Source: Kutzneria chonburiensis
GTDB lineage: Bacteria > Actinomycetota > Actinomycetes > Mycobacteriales > Pseudonocardiaceae
Assembly (NCBI RefSeq): GCF_028622115.1
Contig: NZ_CP097263.1
Location: 1,426,001-1,490,000, forward strand
Length of the DNA stretch: 64,000 nucleotides
Direction: 5' to 3'
Numbering within the stretch: position 1 is the first letter of the stretch; each line of letters begins with the position of its first letter. A program made the position numbers and the translations under genes. Below the pieces are notes generated by a model. That model made no database searches and was not told where the DNA came from. It was given only the letters and a program-made list of their open reading frames with translations. Positions 7,728-15,775 of this stretch are shown piece after piece.

Positions 7728-7771
7728 GTCGTGTTCGAGTTTGGGGTGCGGCGGGCCGGGAATCCGCTGCC

Positions 7772-9361
7772 ATGACGGAGTCCGCTGACGCCGTGGTGAT
7801 CGGCGCCGGCCACAACGGGTTGGTCGCCGCCAACGTGTTGGCGGACGCCGGGTGGCAGGTCCTGGTGCTGGAGGCGACCGACCGGCCCGGCGGCGCGGTG
7901 CGTACGGCGGAGCTCGCGGCCCCGGGATATCACAGCGACCTGTGCAGCGCCTTCTTCCCGATGATCGCCGCCTCGCCCGTGTTCGCCGACCTCGACCTGA
8001 CACGGTACGGGCTGACGTGGCGACACGCCCCCGATGCCGTGGCCCACCTCCTGCCCGACGACCGCAGCGTGGTGCTGTCCCGTGACATCGACCGTACCGC
8101 GCAGTCGGTGTCGGAGTTCGCCGCCGAGGACGGCGACGCCTGGCGGCGTATGCACGAGCAGTGGCTCCGGCTGCGGGACCCGTTCCTGGACTCGCTGCTC
8201 CGCCCGTTTCCGCCGGTCCGCGCCGGCCTGCGCCTGCTGCGGCGTGCCGGCACCGCCGAGGGACTTCGCTTGGCGCGCATGGTAACCCTGTCCGCCCGCA
8301 CCTTCACCGAAGAGTGGTTCACGGGGGAGGGCGCGCGCCTGTTGTTGGCCGGCAACGCAATGCACGCCGACATCGGCGTGGACGGTGCCGGGAGCGGCGT
8401 TTTCGGTTGGCTGCTGGCGATGTTGGCTCAAGAGGTCGGCTTCCCGGTGCCCGAAGGCGGCGCGGGGCGGATCACCGAGGCGTTGGTGCGACGGCTTCGG
8501 ATGCGCGGCGGCGAGGTCATCTGCGGCCGTCGAGTCGCCAAGATCCTGGTCGCCGGCGGGCGCGCCGTCGGGGTGCGTGACGCCGAGGGGGAGTTGGTAC
8601 GGGCCCGCCGCGCCGTGCTGGCCGACGTGCCCGCGCCTGCGTTGTACCTCGACCTGGTCGGTGCCGAGCATCTGCCCGCTCGGCTCGTCGACGACCTCGG
8701 CCGGTTCCATTGGGACCCCGCGACCGTGAAGGTCGACTGGGCGCTGTCCGGGCCGGTGCCGTGGTCCGCCGCGCAGGTCGGCGGCGCTGGCACCGTGCAC
8801 CTCGGCGCGGACCTGGACGGGCTCACGGCGTTCAGCGCCGACCTCGCCCGGGGCCGTACGCCGCGGGACCCGTTCCTGTTGCTGGGGCAGATGACCACGG
8901 CGGATCCGTCACGTTCGCCGGCCGGCACCGAGGCGGTGTGGGCATACACCCACGTGCCGCACGGTCAGCGTTGGGACAAGGCGCATCTGGCGCGTGCCGC
9001 CGACCGGATCGAGCGCGTCGTCGAGCGCCACGCCCCCGGCTTCGGGTCGCTGGTCGTGGGGCGCGCCGTGCAAGGGCCGTGCGATCTGGAGGCCCACAAC
9101 CCGAGCTTGGTCGACGGCGCCATCAGCGCCGGCACCGCGTCCATCCACCAGGAGCTGTTCCTACGCCCCGTGCCCGGCTTGGCCCGCGCCGACACCCCCG
9201 TACAGCGCTTGTTCCTCGCTGGCGCCTCCGCCCACCCCGGCGGCGCCGTCCACGGCGCCCCCGGCAACAACGCCGCCCGCGCCGCGCTCGCCCGTGACGG
9301 CTGGGCCGGCAGCGGCTACCAGGCCGCCATCAACGCCGCCCACCGCCTCGTCTACGGCTGA
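7772..9361 (+). CDS. FAD-dependent oxidoreductase, phytoene desaturase-like
   Basis: A 529-residue flavoprotein. The N terminus has the Rossmann motif GAGHNGLVAAN (residues about 11-21), then EATDRPGGAVRT, the second FAD contact. The C-terminal region has FLAGASAHPGGAVHGAPG, which resembles the FAD-binding end of the crtI/NAD(P)-like FAD oxidoreductases. It is similar to the PYROXD2-type branch. It probably oxidises or isomerises a hydrophobic substrate, but no carotenoid genes lie nearby, so a carotenoid role is not supported. The ATG at 7772 was chosen because the FAD fold begins there. The gene stands alone. Confidence 0.85.
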   Translation: MTESADAVVIGAGHNGLVAANVLADAGWQVLVLEATDRPGGAVRTAELAAPGYHSDLCSAFFPMIAASPVFADLDLTRYGLTWRHAPDAVAHLLPDDRSVVLSRDIDRTAQSVSEFAAEDGDAWRRMHEQWLRLRDPFLDSLLRPFPPVRAGLRLLRRAGTAEGLRLARMVTLSARTFTEEWFTGEGARLLLAGNAMHADIGVDGAGSGVFGWLLAMLAQEVGFPVPEGGAGRITEALVRRLRMRGGEVICGRRVAKILVAGGRAVGVRDAEGELVRARRAVLADVPAPALYLDLVGAEHLPARLVDDLGRFHWDPATVKVDWALSGPVPWSAAQVGGAGTVHLGADLDGLTAFSADLARGRTPRDPFLLLGQMTTADPSRSPAGTEAVWAYTHVPHGQRWDKAHLARAADRIERVVERHAPGFGSLVVGRAVQGPCDLEAHNPSLVDGAISAGTASIHQELFLRPVPGLARADTPVQRLFLAGASAHPGGAVHGAPGNNAARAALARDGWAGSGYQAAINAAHRLVYG

Positions 9362-9377
9362 CCGCCTCCCCGCCTTT

Positions 9378-9522
9378 CCCCACCTGAGTGGCTCACTTGC
9401 GCTCCACGGCCAAATGAGCCACTCAGGTGGGGATGGCTGGCGCACGTGAGTGGCTCATTTGCGTTCTACGGCCAAGTGAGCCACTCAGGTGGGGCAACAG
9501 GCGAAAGTGAGCCACTCAGGTG
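9378..9522. repeat. Palindromic intergenic repeats, GAGTGGCTCA type
   Basis: A first hairpin has perfect 18-bp arms, CCCCACCTGAGTGGCTCA at 9378-9395 and its complement at 9415-9432. A second hairpin has 11-bp arms, TGAGTGGCTCA at 9447-9457 and its complement at 9477-9487. A third right half-arm is at about 9508-9522. The loops are alike (GCGCTCCACGGCC, GCGTTCTACGGCC). It may also end transcription of the FAD gene. Confidence 0.88.
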
Positions 9523-9711
9523 TCGCCACGGGTGCGGCCGCGGGCGAGGTCGCCGAGCCGACGAGGGCCTCGAGGTTGCGGGGCCGTAGCAACAAGCCCT
9601 TCACCGCGTCCGGTAGCGGCGCGGCCGGGAGCCAACGTAGGACCAACCGTCGGCCAGCACGGCGAACACGTGCTCCGGGGACACCTCGACCGTTCTGGTC
9701 ACCTCGATCAT
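9485..9711 (-). pseudogene. SRPBCC-family remnant (both ends kept, middle deleted)
   Basis: From an ATG at 9711 the minus strand reads MIEVTRTVEVSPEHVF, then VLADGWSYV, which is the start of an SRPBCC/polyketide-cyclase-type protein. This frame stops about 18 codons later. In another frame, from about 9650 down, it reads PDAVKGLLLRPRNLEALVG, which fits the usual C terminus of the same family. About 90-100 middle residues are therefore missing and the two ends are out of frame. The 3' end runs into the palindromic repeats at 9378-9522. The assignment rests on recognising both termini. Confidence 0.6.
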
Positions 9712-9748
9712 CCCGTCGGGAACCCCGTGCGGGGCCGGCGAAACGACG

Positions 9749-10759
9749 TCAGGCGCCGGCCACCAGCTGGCGCGGGATGTCGTAGCGCCAGGGCTGCTCG
9801 GCCAGCGAGACGGGTTGCAGCGGAAGGAAACCACGCGCGTCCCACACGGCGTGGCACAGCACCACGCCCTCGCGCAGCGCCCACGGGCACACCTCCACCG
9901 ACGGCACCTTGAACTGGCTCATCGCGGCGTGCGCCACCATCGCGCCGGCCACGACCTGCCGAGCGCGGGATCGTGACACGCCACGGAGGTCCGCGCGTTC
10001 GGCCATCGGAATGCGGGCCAGACGCGGCACCCAACGTGCGACGTCGTCCACGGTAAGGCAGCGCCGCACGAACGGGCCGTGCCGCTGCGGCGGGGCACCG
10101 GCCAGCCGGGCCAGCTGCTTGAACGTCTTCGACGTGGCGACGACCTGGTTGGGCACGCCTTCCCAGGCCATCCGGTCGGCGATCTCGCCGATCTCGTCCT
10201 GGACGTGGCGGCGCAGCCGACGCAGCTGCTTGGCCGTCGGCGGGTCGTCGGGCAGGAACCGGCGGGTCAGCCGGCCGGCGCCGAGCGGCAACGACACCAC
10301 GAGGTCGGGCAGCAACCCGGTGCCGTGCACGATTTCCATCGAGCCGCCGCCGATGTCCAGCACCAGCAGCCGCCCGGCCGACCAGCCGTACCAGCGGCGG
10401 ACGGCGAGATAGGTGAGGCGGGCCTCGTCCTCGCCGCTGAGGAACTGCGGCCGGACACCGGTCCCGTCCTCGATGCGGGCGACGACCTCGTCCCGGTTGG
10501 CGGCGTCGCGGATCGCCGACGTGGCGAACACGTAGAGCTGGTCGACGTCCAGCCGCCGGGCCTCGGCCACGGCTCTGTCCACCGCGCCGACCGCGCGTCT
10601 GACACCGGCCGGGTCGATGGCGCCGTCCGGGGTGAACGACTCGGCCAGCAGAGTGGGCTCCTTCACCGCGTACGCCGGCAGCGGCGGGCCGCCGGCCACG
10701 ATGTCCACCACCTGCAGCTGCGCCGAGTTCGACCCGATGTCCAGCACGCCCAATCTCAT
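9749..10759 (-). CDS. Ppx/GppA phosphatase family protein
   Basis: A 336-residue protein of the ASKHA fold. The N-terminal phosphate-1 motif LDIGSNSAQLQVVD (residues about 5-18), the YVFATSAIRDA strand, FLSGEDEARLTY and the phosphate-2 motif LVLDIGGGSMEIVHG are all present. Such enzymes hydrolyse polyphosphate from the end and/or pppGpp. The length matches actinobacterial Ppx1-like enzymes, which lack the extra C-terminal domain. It starts at an ATG divergent from the STAS gene at 10961, sharing a 200-bp region that has a stress-type promoter on the other strand. A link of polyphosphate turnover to stress is plausible inference. Confidence 0.92.
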   Translation of the reverse strand: MRLGVLDIGSNSAQLQVVDIVAGGPPLPAYAVKEPTLLAESFTPDGAIDPAGVRRAVGAVDRAVAEARRLDVDQLYVFATSAIRDAANRDEVVARIEDGTGVRPQFLSGEDEARLTYLAVRRWYGWSAGRLLVLDIGGGSMEIVHGTGLLPDLVVSLPLGAGRLTRRFLPDDPPTAKQLRRLRRHVQDEIGEIADRMAWEGVPNQVVATSKTFKQLARLAGAPPQRHGPFVRRCLTVDDVARWVPRLARIPMAERADLRGVSRSRARQVVAGAMVAHAAMSQFKVPSVEVCPWALREGVVLCHAVWDARGFLPLQPVSLAEQPWRYDIPRQLVAGA

Positions 10760-10817
10760 TGCCCCGGCTACCCGGCGGCCCGATTTTCAATCCGTGGGAA
10801 GACAACCGGGCCGCGCG

Positions 10818-10842
10818 GTTTATTCGACGGGGATCTGGGTAG
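10818..10842 (+). promoter_or_regulatory. Sigma-B/sigma-F-like promoter, second STAS gene
   Basis: GTTT at 10818-10821, a 15-nt spacer and GGGTAG at 10837-10842 fit the stress-sigma consensus closely. It lies about 120 bases before the STAS ATG. It would make this antagonist part of an autoregulatory loop. Confidence 0.5.
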
Positions 10843-10960
10843 GCGCTTTGCGCAGCCACCGGCGCAGGTCATACGGTGGGCAGCGGTTGAGCAAACAGCC
10901 GGCGTGGCACGCTTGTGTCCGGCTCGGGCTGCGTCTCCACCCACTAGGGAAGCGGTGCCC

Positions 10961-11329
10961 ATGTCAACACCCGCCACGACTCCCATTTCCGTGAGTACGG
11001 AACGTATCGGCTCCATTGCCGTGCTGCACCTCTTCGGCGAGCTGGATCTCGCCACCGTCGACCTGGTCGAGCGGGAGGTCACCGCGGCCACCGCGGACGT
11101 CTCGGCGCTCGTGATCGACCTCGACGGCCTGACCTTCCTGGCGTCGACCGGCCTGAGCCTGCTCGCGCGGCTGTCCCAGCGGGCCACCGAGGACGGCTTC
11201 GGCCTGCGGATCGTCGCCTCACGGCGGCAGGCCCTGCGGCCGTTGCAGATCACCGCACTGGACAGCCTGCTCACCATCGACAGCACCGTGGACGCGGCGC
11301 TGGTGGCCTTGCCGCGACGGGCCGGCTGA
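10961..11329 (+). CDS. STAS-domain anti-anti-sigma factor
   Basis: A 122-residue single-domain STAS protein. The strand VLHLFGELDLATVDLVEREV and the phospho-acceptor loop FLASTGLSLLARL (Ser/Thr pair near residues 65-75) are present. It is expected to compete with a stress sigma factor for an RsbW-like kinase, such as the N-terminal domain of the protein at 6105-7694. The ATG at 10961 follows GGAAGCGGTGCCC. It stands alone, preceded by a sigma-B-like promoter. A 7-bp hairpin overlaps the stop codon. Confidence 0.88.
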   Translation: MSTPATTPISVSTERIGSIAVLHLFGELDLATVDLVEREVTAATADVSALVIDLDGLTFLASTGLSLLARLSQRATEDGFGLRIVASRRQALRPLQITALDSLLTIDSTVDAALVALPRRAG

Positions 11330-11339
11330 AAAAGCCGGC
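11321..11339 (+). terminator. Short hairpin at the STAS gene end
   Basis: GCCGGCT and AGCCGGC form a 7-bp stem with a 5-base A-rich loop that overlaps the stop codon. It is a weak candidate. Confidence 0.4.
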
Positions 11340-11371
11340 ATCGACGGCTCCGGCGTTGCAGAATTCTTGAC

Positions 11372-12091
11372 ATGTGCGGTCGATACGCCAGTGCCCAGAC
11401 CGACGCCGAGCTGGCCAAGGCGTTCGAGGTCGTCGATGTGATCGGCGACGAGCCGGAGCCGTCGTGGAATGTGGCGCCGACGCAGCCGGTGCGGGTGGTG
11501 CTGGAGCGTGCTCCCAAGGACGAGCCCGAGGCCGACGCCGCGCGGCTGCTGCGGTCGGTGCGGTGGGGCCTGGTGCCGTCGTGGGCCAAGGACGTCAAGA
11601 TCGGCAGCAAGATGATCAACGCCAGGGTGGAGACGCTGCTGGCCAAGCCGGCCTTCAAGTCGGCGGCCCGGCGGCGTCGCTGCGTGATCCCGGCCGACGG
11701 CTACTTCGAGTGGATGAAGATCGACAACCGCAAGGTGCCGTTCTTCCTGCACGCCGCCGACGGGGAACCGCTGGCCATGGCCGGCCTGTACGAGCTGCGG
11801 CCCGACCCGGACCTGCCCGAGGACCATCCGGACCGGTGGCTGTGGACGTGCACAGTGATCACCACGACGGCCGCCGACACCCTCGGCCACATCCACGACC
11901 GCAGCCCGCTGCTCATCCCGTCCGGCGACCTGCTCGACGCCTGGCTCGACCCGAAGCTGGCCGACGCCGACGACGTGCAGACGCTGATCAACAGCCTGCC
12001 CGAGCCGCACCTTGAGCCCTACGAGGTGTCCACAGCCGTCAACAGCGTCCGCAACAACGGGCCCCACCTGGTCGAGCCGGTGGCGGTCTGA
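11372..12091 (+). CDS. SOS response-associated peptidase (SRAP, YedK/HMCES family)
   Basis: A 239-residue SRAP protein. The catalytic Cys is at position 2 (MCGRYA), exposed after Met removal. Conserved blocks GSKMINARVET, ADGYFEW and the histidine of HIHDRSPLLI follow. These proteins form a thiazolidine crosslink between Cys2 and abasic sites in single-stranded DNA, shielding them during replication. Length and motifs fit fully. No LexA-type box is seen directly upstream. It lies at the end of the stress-gene block, and a DNA-protection role fits that setting. Confidence 0.93.
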   Translation: MCGRYASAQTDAELAKAFEVVDVIGDEPEPSWNVAPTQPVRVVLERAPKDEPEADAARLLRSVRWGLVPSWAKDVKIGSKMINARVETLLAKPAFKSAARRRRCVIPADGYFEWMKIDNRKVPFFLHAADGEPLAMAGLYELRPDPDLPEDHPDRWLWTCTVITTTAADTLGHIHDRSPLLIPSGDLLDAWLDPKLADADDVQTLINSLPEPHLEPYEVSTAVNSVRNNGPHLVEPVAV

Positions 12092-12174
12092 TCCGGGCTC
12101 GACCGGCAGGATCAGGCAAGAGCCGAAGCGGATCGGTCTAACGTTTCCGCAGGTCAGGCTGCTTGTATTGGGTC

Positions 12175-12480
12175 ATGGACGTCAACCACGGTTTTCACGC
12201 CACGATGACCGCCCGACCCGGCCGGGGCGACGAGGTGATCCGGCTCCTGCTCGACGCGCCGGCGCTGCCGCACCCCGACTGCGTGGTGTTCCTGGTCAGC
12301 CGCTCGGTCGAGGACCCCGACACCGTCACCGTCACGGAGGGCTGGACGAGCCGCGAGGCGCACTCCCGGTTCTTCGCTTCGGAGCAGGCCAAGGCCTTGG
12401 TCGCCGCCCTGGAACCGTTGCTGCACGGGGAATCCCGGTACACCGACGAGGTTCCCGTCGGCGGCAAGGCGGTGTTCTGA
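12175..12480 (+). CDS. Antibiotic biosynthesis monooxygenase-fold (ABM) protein
   Basis: A 101-residue protein with the ferredoxin-like ABM/dimeric alpha-beta barrel pattern. It begins with a GFHATMTARPGRGDEVI strand-helix unit, then a hydrophobic strand CVVFLVSRS, a second strand TVTVTEGWTSREAH and an amphipathic helix with FFASEQAKALV. Members are cofactor-free monooxygenases, heme-degrading enzymes or proteins of unknown role. The ATG at 12175 was chosen, although the ribosome site is weak. It ends two bases before the next ATG, so it is coupled to the hydrolase. Confidence 0.78.
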   Translation: MDVNHGFHATMTARPGRGDEVIRLLLDAPALPHPDCVVFLVSRSVEDPDTVTVTEGWTSREAHSRFFASEQAKALVAALEPLLHGESRYTDEVPVGGKAVF

Positions 12481-12482
12481 GC

Positions 12483-13382
12483 ATGAGCGGCCCTGCCCTC
12501 GACCCGGAACTGCGCACACTGCTGGCCGACATGCCGCTGCGCACCACCCTCGATCTCGAGACGCTGCACCAGATCCGCCCGTACGCCACCGGTCAGCCCG
12601 ATCATCTCGACCGACGGGACGTCGGCCGGCTCTCGATCTTCACGCCGGCCTCCCGGCCCGTGAACGCGCCGTGCGTCTACTGGGTCCACGGCGGCGGCAT
12701 GGTGATGGGGGATCGGTTCTCGCAGCTGGACATTCCGCTCGACTGGCTGGACGAGTTCGGTGCGGTGGTGGTCACCGTGGACTATCGGCTGGCGCCAGAA
12801 GCCACCGGCATGACGCTGGTCGAAGACTGCTACGACGGTCTGGTCTGGACCGCGGAGCACGCCGACGAGCTGGGCATCGACCCGGCGCGGATCATCGTGG
12901 CCGGCACCAGTGCCGGCGGTGGTCTGGCCGCCGGCGTCACCCTGCTGGCCCGCGACCGGCAAGGGCCGCCGATCGCCGCGCAGATATTGATCTGCCCGAT
13001 GCTCGATCACCGCAACGACACCGCGTCCAGCCGCCAGTTCGCCGGGGAGCCCGGCGTGTGGACGCGGGAGATGAACGATTTCGGCTGGCGGTCGGTGATC
13101 GACGGCGTTGGTGGCGTCCCGTCGTACGTTTCCCCTGCGTTGGCTGAGGACCTGTCCGGCCTGCCCACGACCTACGTCGACGTCGGCACCGCCGAGGTGT
13201 TCCGTGACGAGGACGTGGCCTACGCCAGCCGGATCTGGGCCGCCGGCGGTCAGGCGGAGCTGCATGTCTGGGCCGGCGGCTGCCATGGCTTCGACGCGCT
13301 GTTCCCGAAGGCGGGGTTGTCCGTCGAGGCCCGGCGTACCCGAACGAACTGGTTGGCGCGGGTGCTCAGCCCAGCGTCTTGA
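12483..13382 (+). CDS. Alpha/beta hydrolase, hormone-sensitive lipase family
   Basis: A 299-residue carboxylesterase-type enzyme. The oxyanion motif HGGG is near residue 76. The nucleophile elbow is GTSAGGG near residues 140-146. The acid is in VGTAEVFRDED and the catalytic His is in GGCHGFD near the C terminus. This is the class IV (HSL) arrangement, acting on short acyl esters. It is coupled to the ABM gene upstream and its 3' end overlaps the convergent AbiTii gene by 17 bases. Confidence 0.9.
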   Translation: MSGPALDPELRTLLADMPLRTTLDLETLHQIRPYATGQPDHLDRRDVGRLSIFTPASRPVNAPCVYWVHGGGMVMGDRFSQLDIPLDWLDEFGAVVVTVDYRLAPEATGMTLVEDCYDGLVWTAEHADELGIDPARIIVAGTSAGGGLAAGVTLLARDRQGPPIAAQILICPMLDHRNDTASSRQFAGEPGVWTREMNDFGWRSVIDGVGGVPSYVSPALAEDLSGLPTTYVDVGTAEVFRDEDVAYASRIWAAGGQAELHVWAGGCHGFDALFPKAGLSVEARRTRTNWLARVLSPAS

Positions 13383-13995
13383 CGATCACGTCGTGCATCG
13401 CCGGCGTGACCTCCGACGGCCCGTCCTCGTCTCCGGCCGAGGGCGCCAGCCGTTCCAGCCCCAGCGCCAGGCCGAGCACCCGGCTGCGCACCGAGTCCAC
13501 CACCTTGGCCACCGAGTCCCCGGCCAGTCGCGTCTCGGCCGCGGCGATCGTGTGCCCGGGCGCGACGTCAAGGCCGCCGATGTCGATCAGCCGGTTGATC
13601 AGGTCGATCTGCACGCCGCCCCATGGCCGGACCAGCGGCGCGCCGACCCGGACCAGTTCGTCGAGGTGGTCGACCGGGTCGACGACCCGCACCTCGTAGA
13701 CGCGCATCAGCCGGGAGTCCCGTAACTCCTCCGCGAAGGCGCTTTCCGGCAGCGGCGCCATGCCTGGTGCGATGCCACCGGGGATGCGGCGGTAGCGCAC
13801 GTGCGCCTCGCAGCGGTACGGCCCCCGGTAGGTCGGCACCGGTTCGTCGTCGGCGTACCCGGCCAGCTCCCGGTCGGCCCAGTTCTCGAGTTCGGCCGAG
13901 CCGATCCGCCGGGCGAGCATGCGGACGCCGCGCAGGACGTCCGCGGTGCTGGGAACCTGGCGGGCGGCGTCGATCAGCATGTCCAGGAATCCCAC
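13366..13995 (-). CDS. AbiTii-domain protein
   Basis: A 209-residue protein made mainly of an AbiTii domain. Residues 1-90 contain the family pattern: a helix LIDAARQVPSTADVLRG, the block LENWADRELAGY, then a YRGP strand and an N-terminal lobe ending in SAFAEELRDS. The C-terminal helices (VVDSVRSRVLGLALGLERL) also match. The domain is named from an abortive-infection (phage defence) protein, but its activity is not established. The GTG at 13995 aligns with usual family starts; an ATG at 14031 would add 12 residues but has its ribosome site too close. It is convergent with the hydrolase and divergent from a dead glycosyltransferase. Confidence 0.78.
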   Translation of the reverse strand: MGFLDMLIDAARQVPSTADVLRGVRMLARRIGSAELENWADRELAGYADDEPVPTYRGPYRCEAHVRYRRIPGGIAPGMAPLPESAFAEELRDSRLMRVYEVRVVDPVDHLDELVRVGAPLVRPWGGVQIDLINRLIDIGGLDVAPGHTIAAAETRLAGDSVAKVVDSVRSRVLGLALGLERLAPSAGDEDGPSEVTPAMHDVIVKTLG

Positions 13996-14106
13996 CGGTC
14001 GAGTGTCGCGAACCGGTGGGCTCCGTGTCATCCTCCGTCCAGACTCCGGCCCTTGCCTCCCTTTCGGGCACCACGGCGGCCGTACTCGGCGTACCGTCCC
14101 GCAACC

Positions 14107-15405
14107 ATGGCGGGTTTCCTTGTCGCCACGACGTCCGTGGTCGGCCACGTGACGCCAACGGCGCAGGTGGTGCGGTGTCTGGTCAGCCGTGGGCACGACG
14201 TGCACTGGTAGACCGGCGCGGGCCTGCGGGCCCCGGTCGAGGCGGCCGGCGCGACCTTCCACCCCATCACGCATGAGATCGACTTCACTCTGGTGACGCC
14301 GCCAGAGCTCATTCCCGAGCTGCGTACCGCGTCGAAGCTGGAGCGTGTCCGCCTGTACTTCGAACGGGCGTTCGTGGACGCCGCGCCCGGCACCGTCCGG
14401 GACCTTGAGGCGATCCTGACCGATTTTCCAGCCGACGTGCTGCTGGCCGACCAGTTGGTGATCGCCGCCTCCATGGTGTCGGAGCGCGGCGGGCCGCCGT
14501 TCGCGCGGCTGGCCACGACGCGTCTCGGCACCTACAGCCGTGACACGCCGCCGCCTGGTCTCGGTCTCGCTCCCGGTTCGCGGTTGCGCGATCGGGCACT
14601 GACGATGTTGCAGCGCCACGTTTTGTTCCGGCGGCCGGCGCGGCACCTTGATGACGTCCGAGAGAGCCTCGGCCTGCCTCGGCGTGGCTACGCCGTGTTC
14701 GACGAGTTCATGTCGCCTTGGCTGTTCCTGATGGACACCGCCGAGTCTTTCGAGTTCCCTCGGAGTGATCTGCCGCCGCAGGTGCACTTCATCGGTGCGC
14801 TGACGCCGGATCCGCCTTCGTATGACTCGCGTGATTCGTATGAGGAGCCGGCGTGGTGGCCTGGGCTGGACGACGGTCGGCCTGTGGTGCTGGTTGCGTT
14901 GAGCACCGTTGCCAATGCCCGGTCGAACTTGATCGGCGCTGCCGTCGATGCCTTTGCCGGGATGGACTTGACCGCTGTTGTCGCCACCGGGGGTGCTGAT
15001 TTTGTTGCTCCGGCGGCACTTCCGTCGAATGTCCACATCGAACAGTTCGTGCCGCTGGCTGCGATCATGCCGTACGTGAAAGTTTTCGTGACCAATGGCG
15101 GGTATGGTGGCGTTCAGATGGCTCTGAAGCATGGTGTGCCGATGGTGGTGGCCGGGGTGACGGAGGAGAAGCCTGACATTGCGGCCCGTGTTGCTTGGTC
15201 GGGGGTGGGGATCCGGCTTTCCACGGATGCCCCGAGTGCTGATGTTTTGCGGCGGGCTGTGATGGAAGTCCTTGCCGGGCCGGGGTATGGGGCCGCCGCT
15301 GGGCGGATTGCTGAGGACCTTGGCCGGCACGACGCTCCTGTCGAGGCTGTGGAATTGTTGGAGGAGCTTGCTCGGACGGGGCGGCCGGTGGTGCGGCGGG
15401 GGTAG
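14107..15405 (+). pseudogene. Glycosyltransferase, interrupted by an in-frame TAG
   Basis: The reading frame 14107-15405 codes a 432-residue GT-B glycosyltransferase of the macrolide/UDP-glycosyl type. Codon 35 is TAG (14209-14211) in GHDVHW-stop-TGAGLR, where family members have Tyr or another aromatic residue. Downstream the frame is intact, with the nucleotide-sugar region FVTNGGYGGVQMALKHGVPMV. The 3' third drifts to lower GC at third positions, near the mobile element that follows. A TAC to TAG change would explain it. Restart at a later codon (GTG at 14293) would lose the N-terminal acceptor fold. It is probably inactive, unless TAG is read through. Confidence 0.82.
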
Positions 15406-15517
15406 GTGTGGTTGGGGTGTTGTGCGGTGGTTGGGTTTGGTGGCCCGCCCACCCGCCCTTTGTGGGGGTTGGGTTTGGTGCGCGTGCTGCGTAGTTTTCC
15501 GGGGGTTCTTCGGTTTA

Positions 15518-15636
15518 TGGGTCGATTTGGTGTGGAGCCTCTGCGCGATGGCCCAAGGGCTAAAAGCGGGCAGGACGAGCCTGCCCTTGGCCTGTCAATT
15601 GTACGCCATCGCGCCCCTCCACACAAAATCGACCCA
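15518..15636 (+). repeat. Structured palindromic module, left end, copy 1
   Basis: A ~119-bp imperfect palindrome. Base stem TGGGTCGATTT / AAATCGACCCA; then GTGTGGAG / CTCCACAC; then GCGCGATGGC / GCCATCGCGC; an apical region has the hairpin GGGCAGG-ACGAG-CCTGCCC inside CCAA/TTGG. The ~100-bp core is identical in all four copies in this window. It could be DNA ends for mobility or a structured RNA. Confidence 0.85.
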
Positions 15637-15775
15637 ATTCGGGGAGTTGGCGGCGGAGGTGCGAGGGAATGCGGTGGCTGGCTTTGGCTCCGCTTTCCGA
15701 CCTTCGGTGGCCGTTGTCGCGCCGGTGGGGTGGTGGAGTTGCAAAACTTTTCCCGTTGTTCGTTTCCCGCTCCCA

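Noticed and set aside
7772-9361. Carotenoid desaturase
   Set aside because: The fold fits, but no crtB, crtE or other carotenoid gene is near and the protein is closer to the PYROXD2-like branch.
15518-15636. Palindromic modules as simple terminators
   Set aside because: They are much longer, have identical cores at both ends of the element, and lie upstream as well as downstream of the HNH gene.
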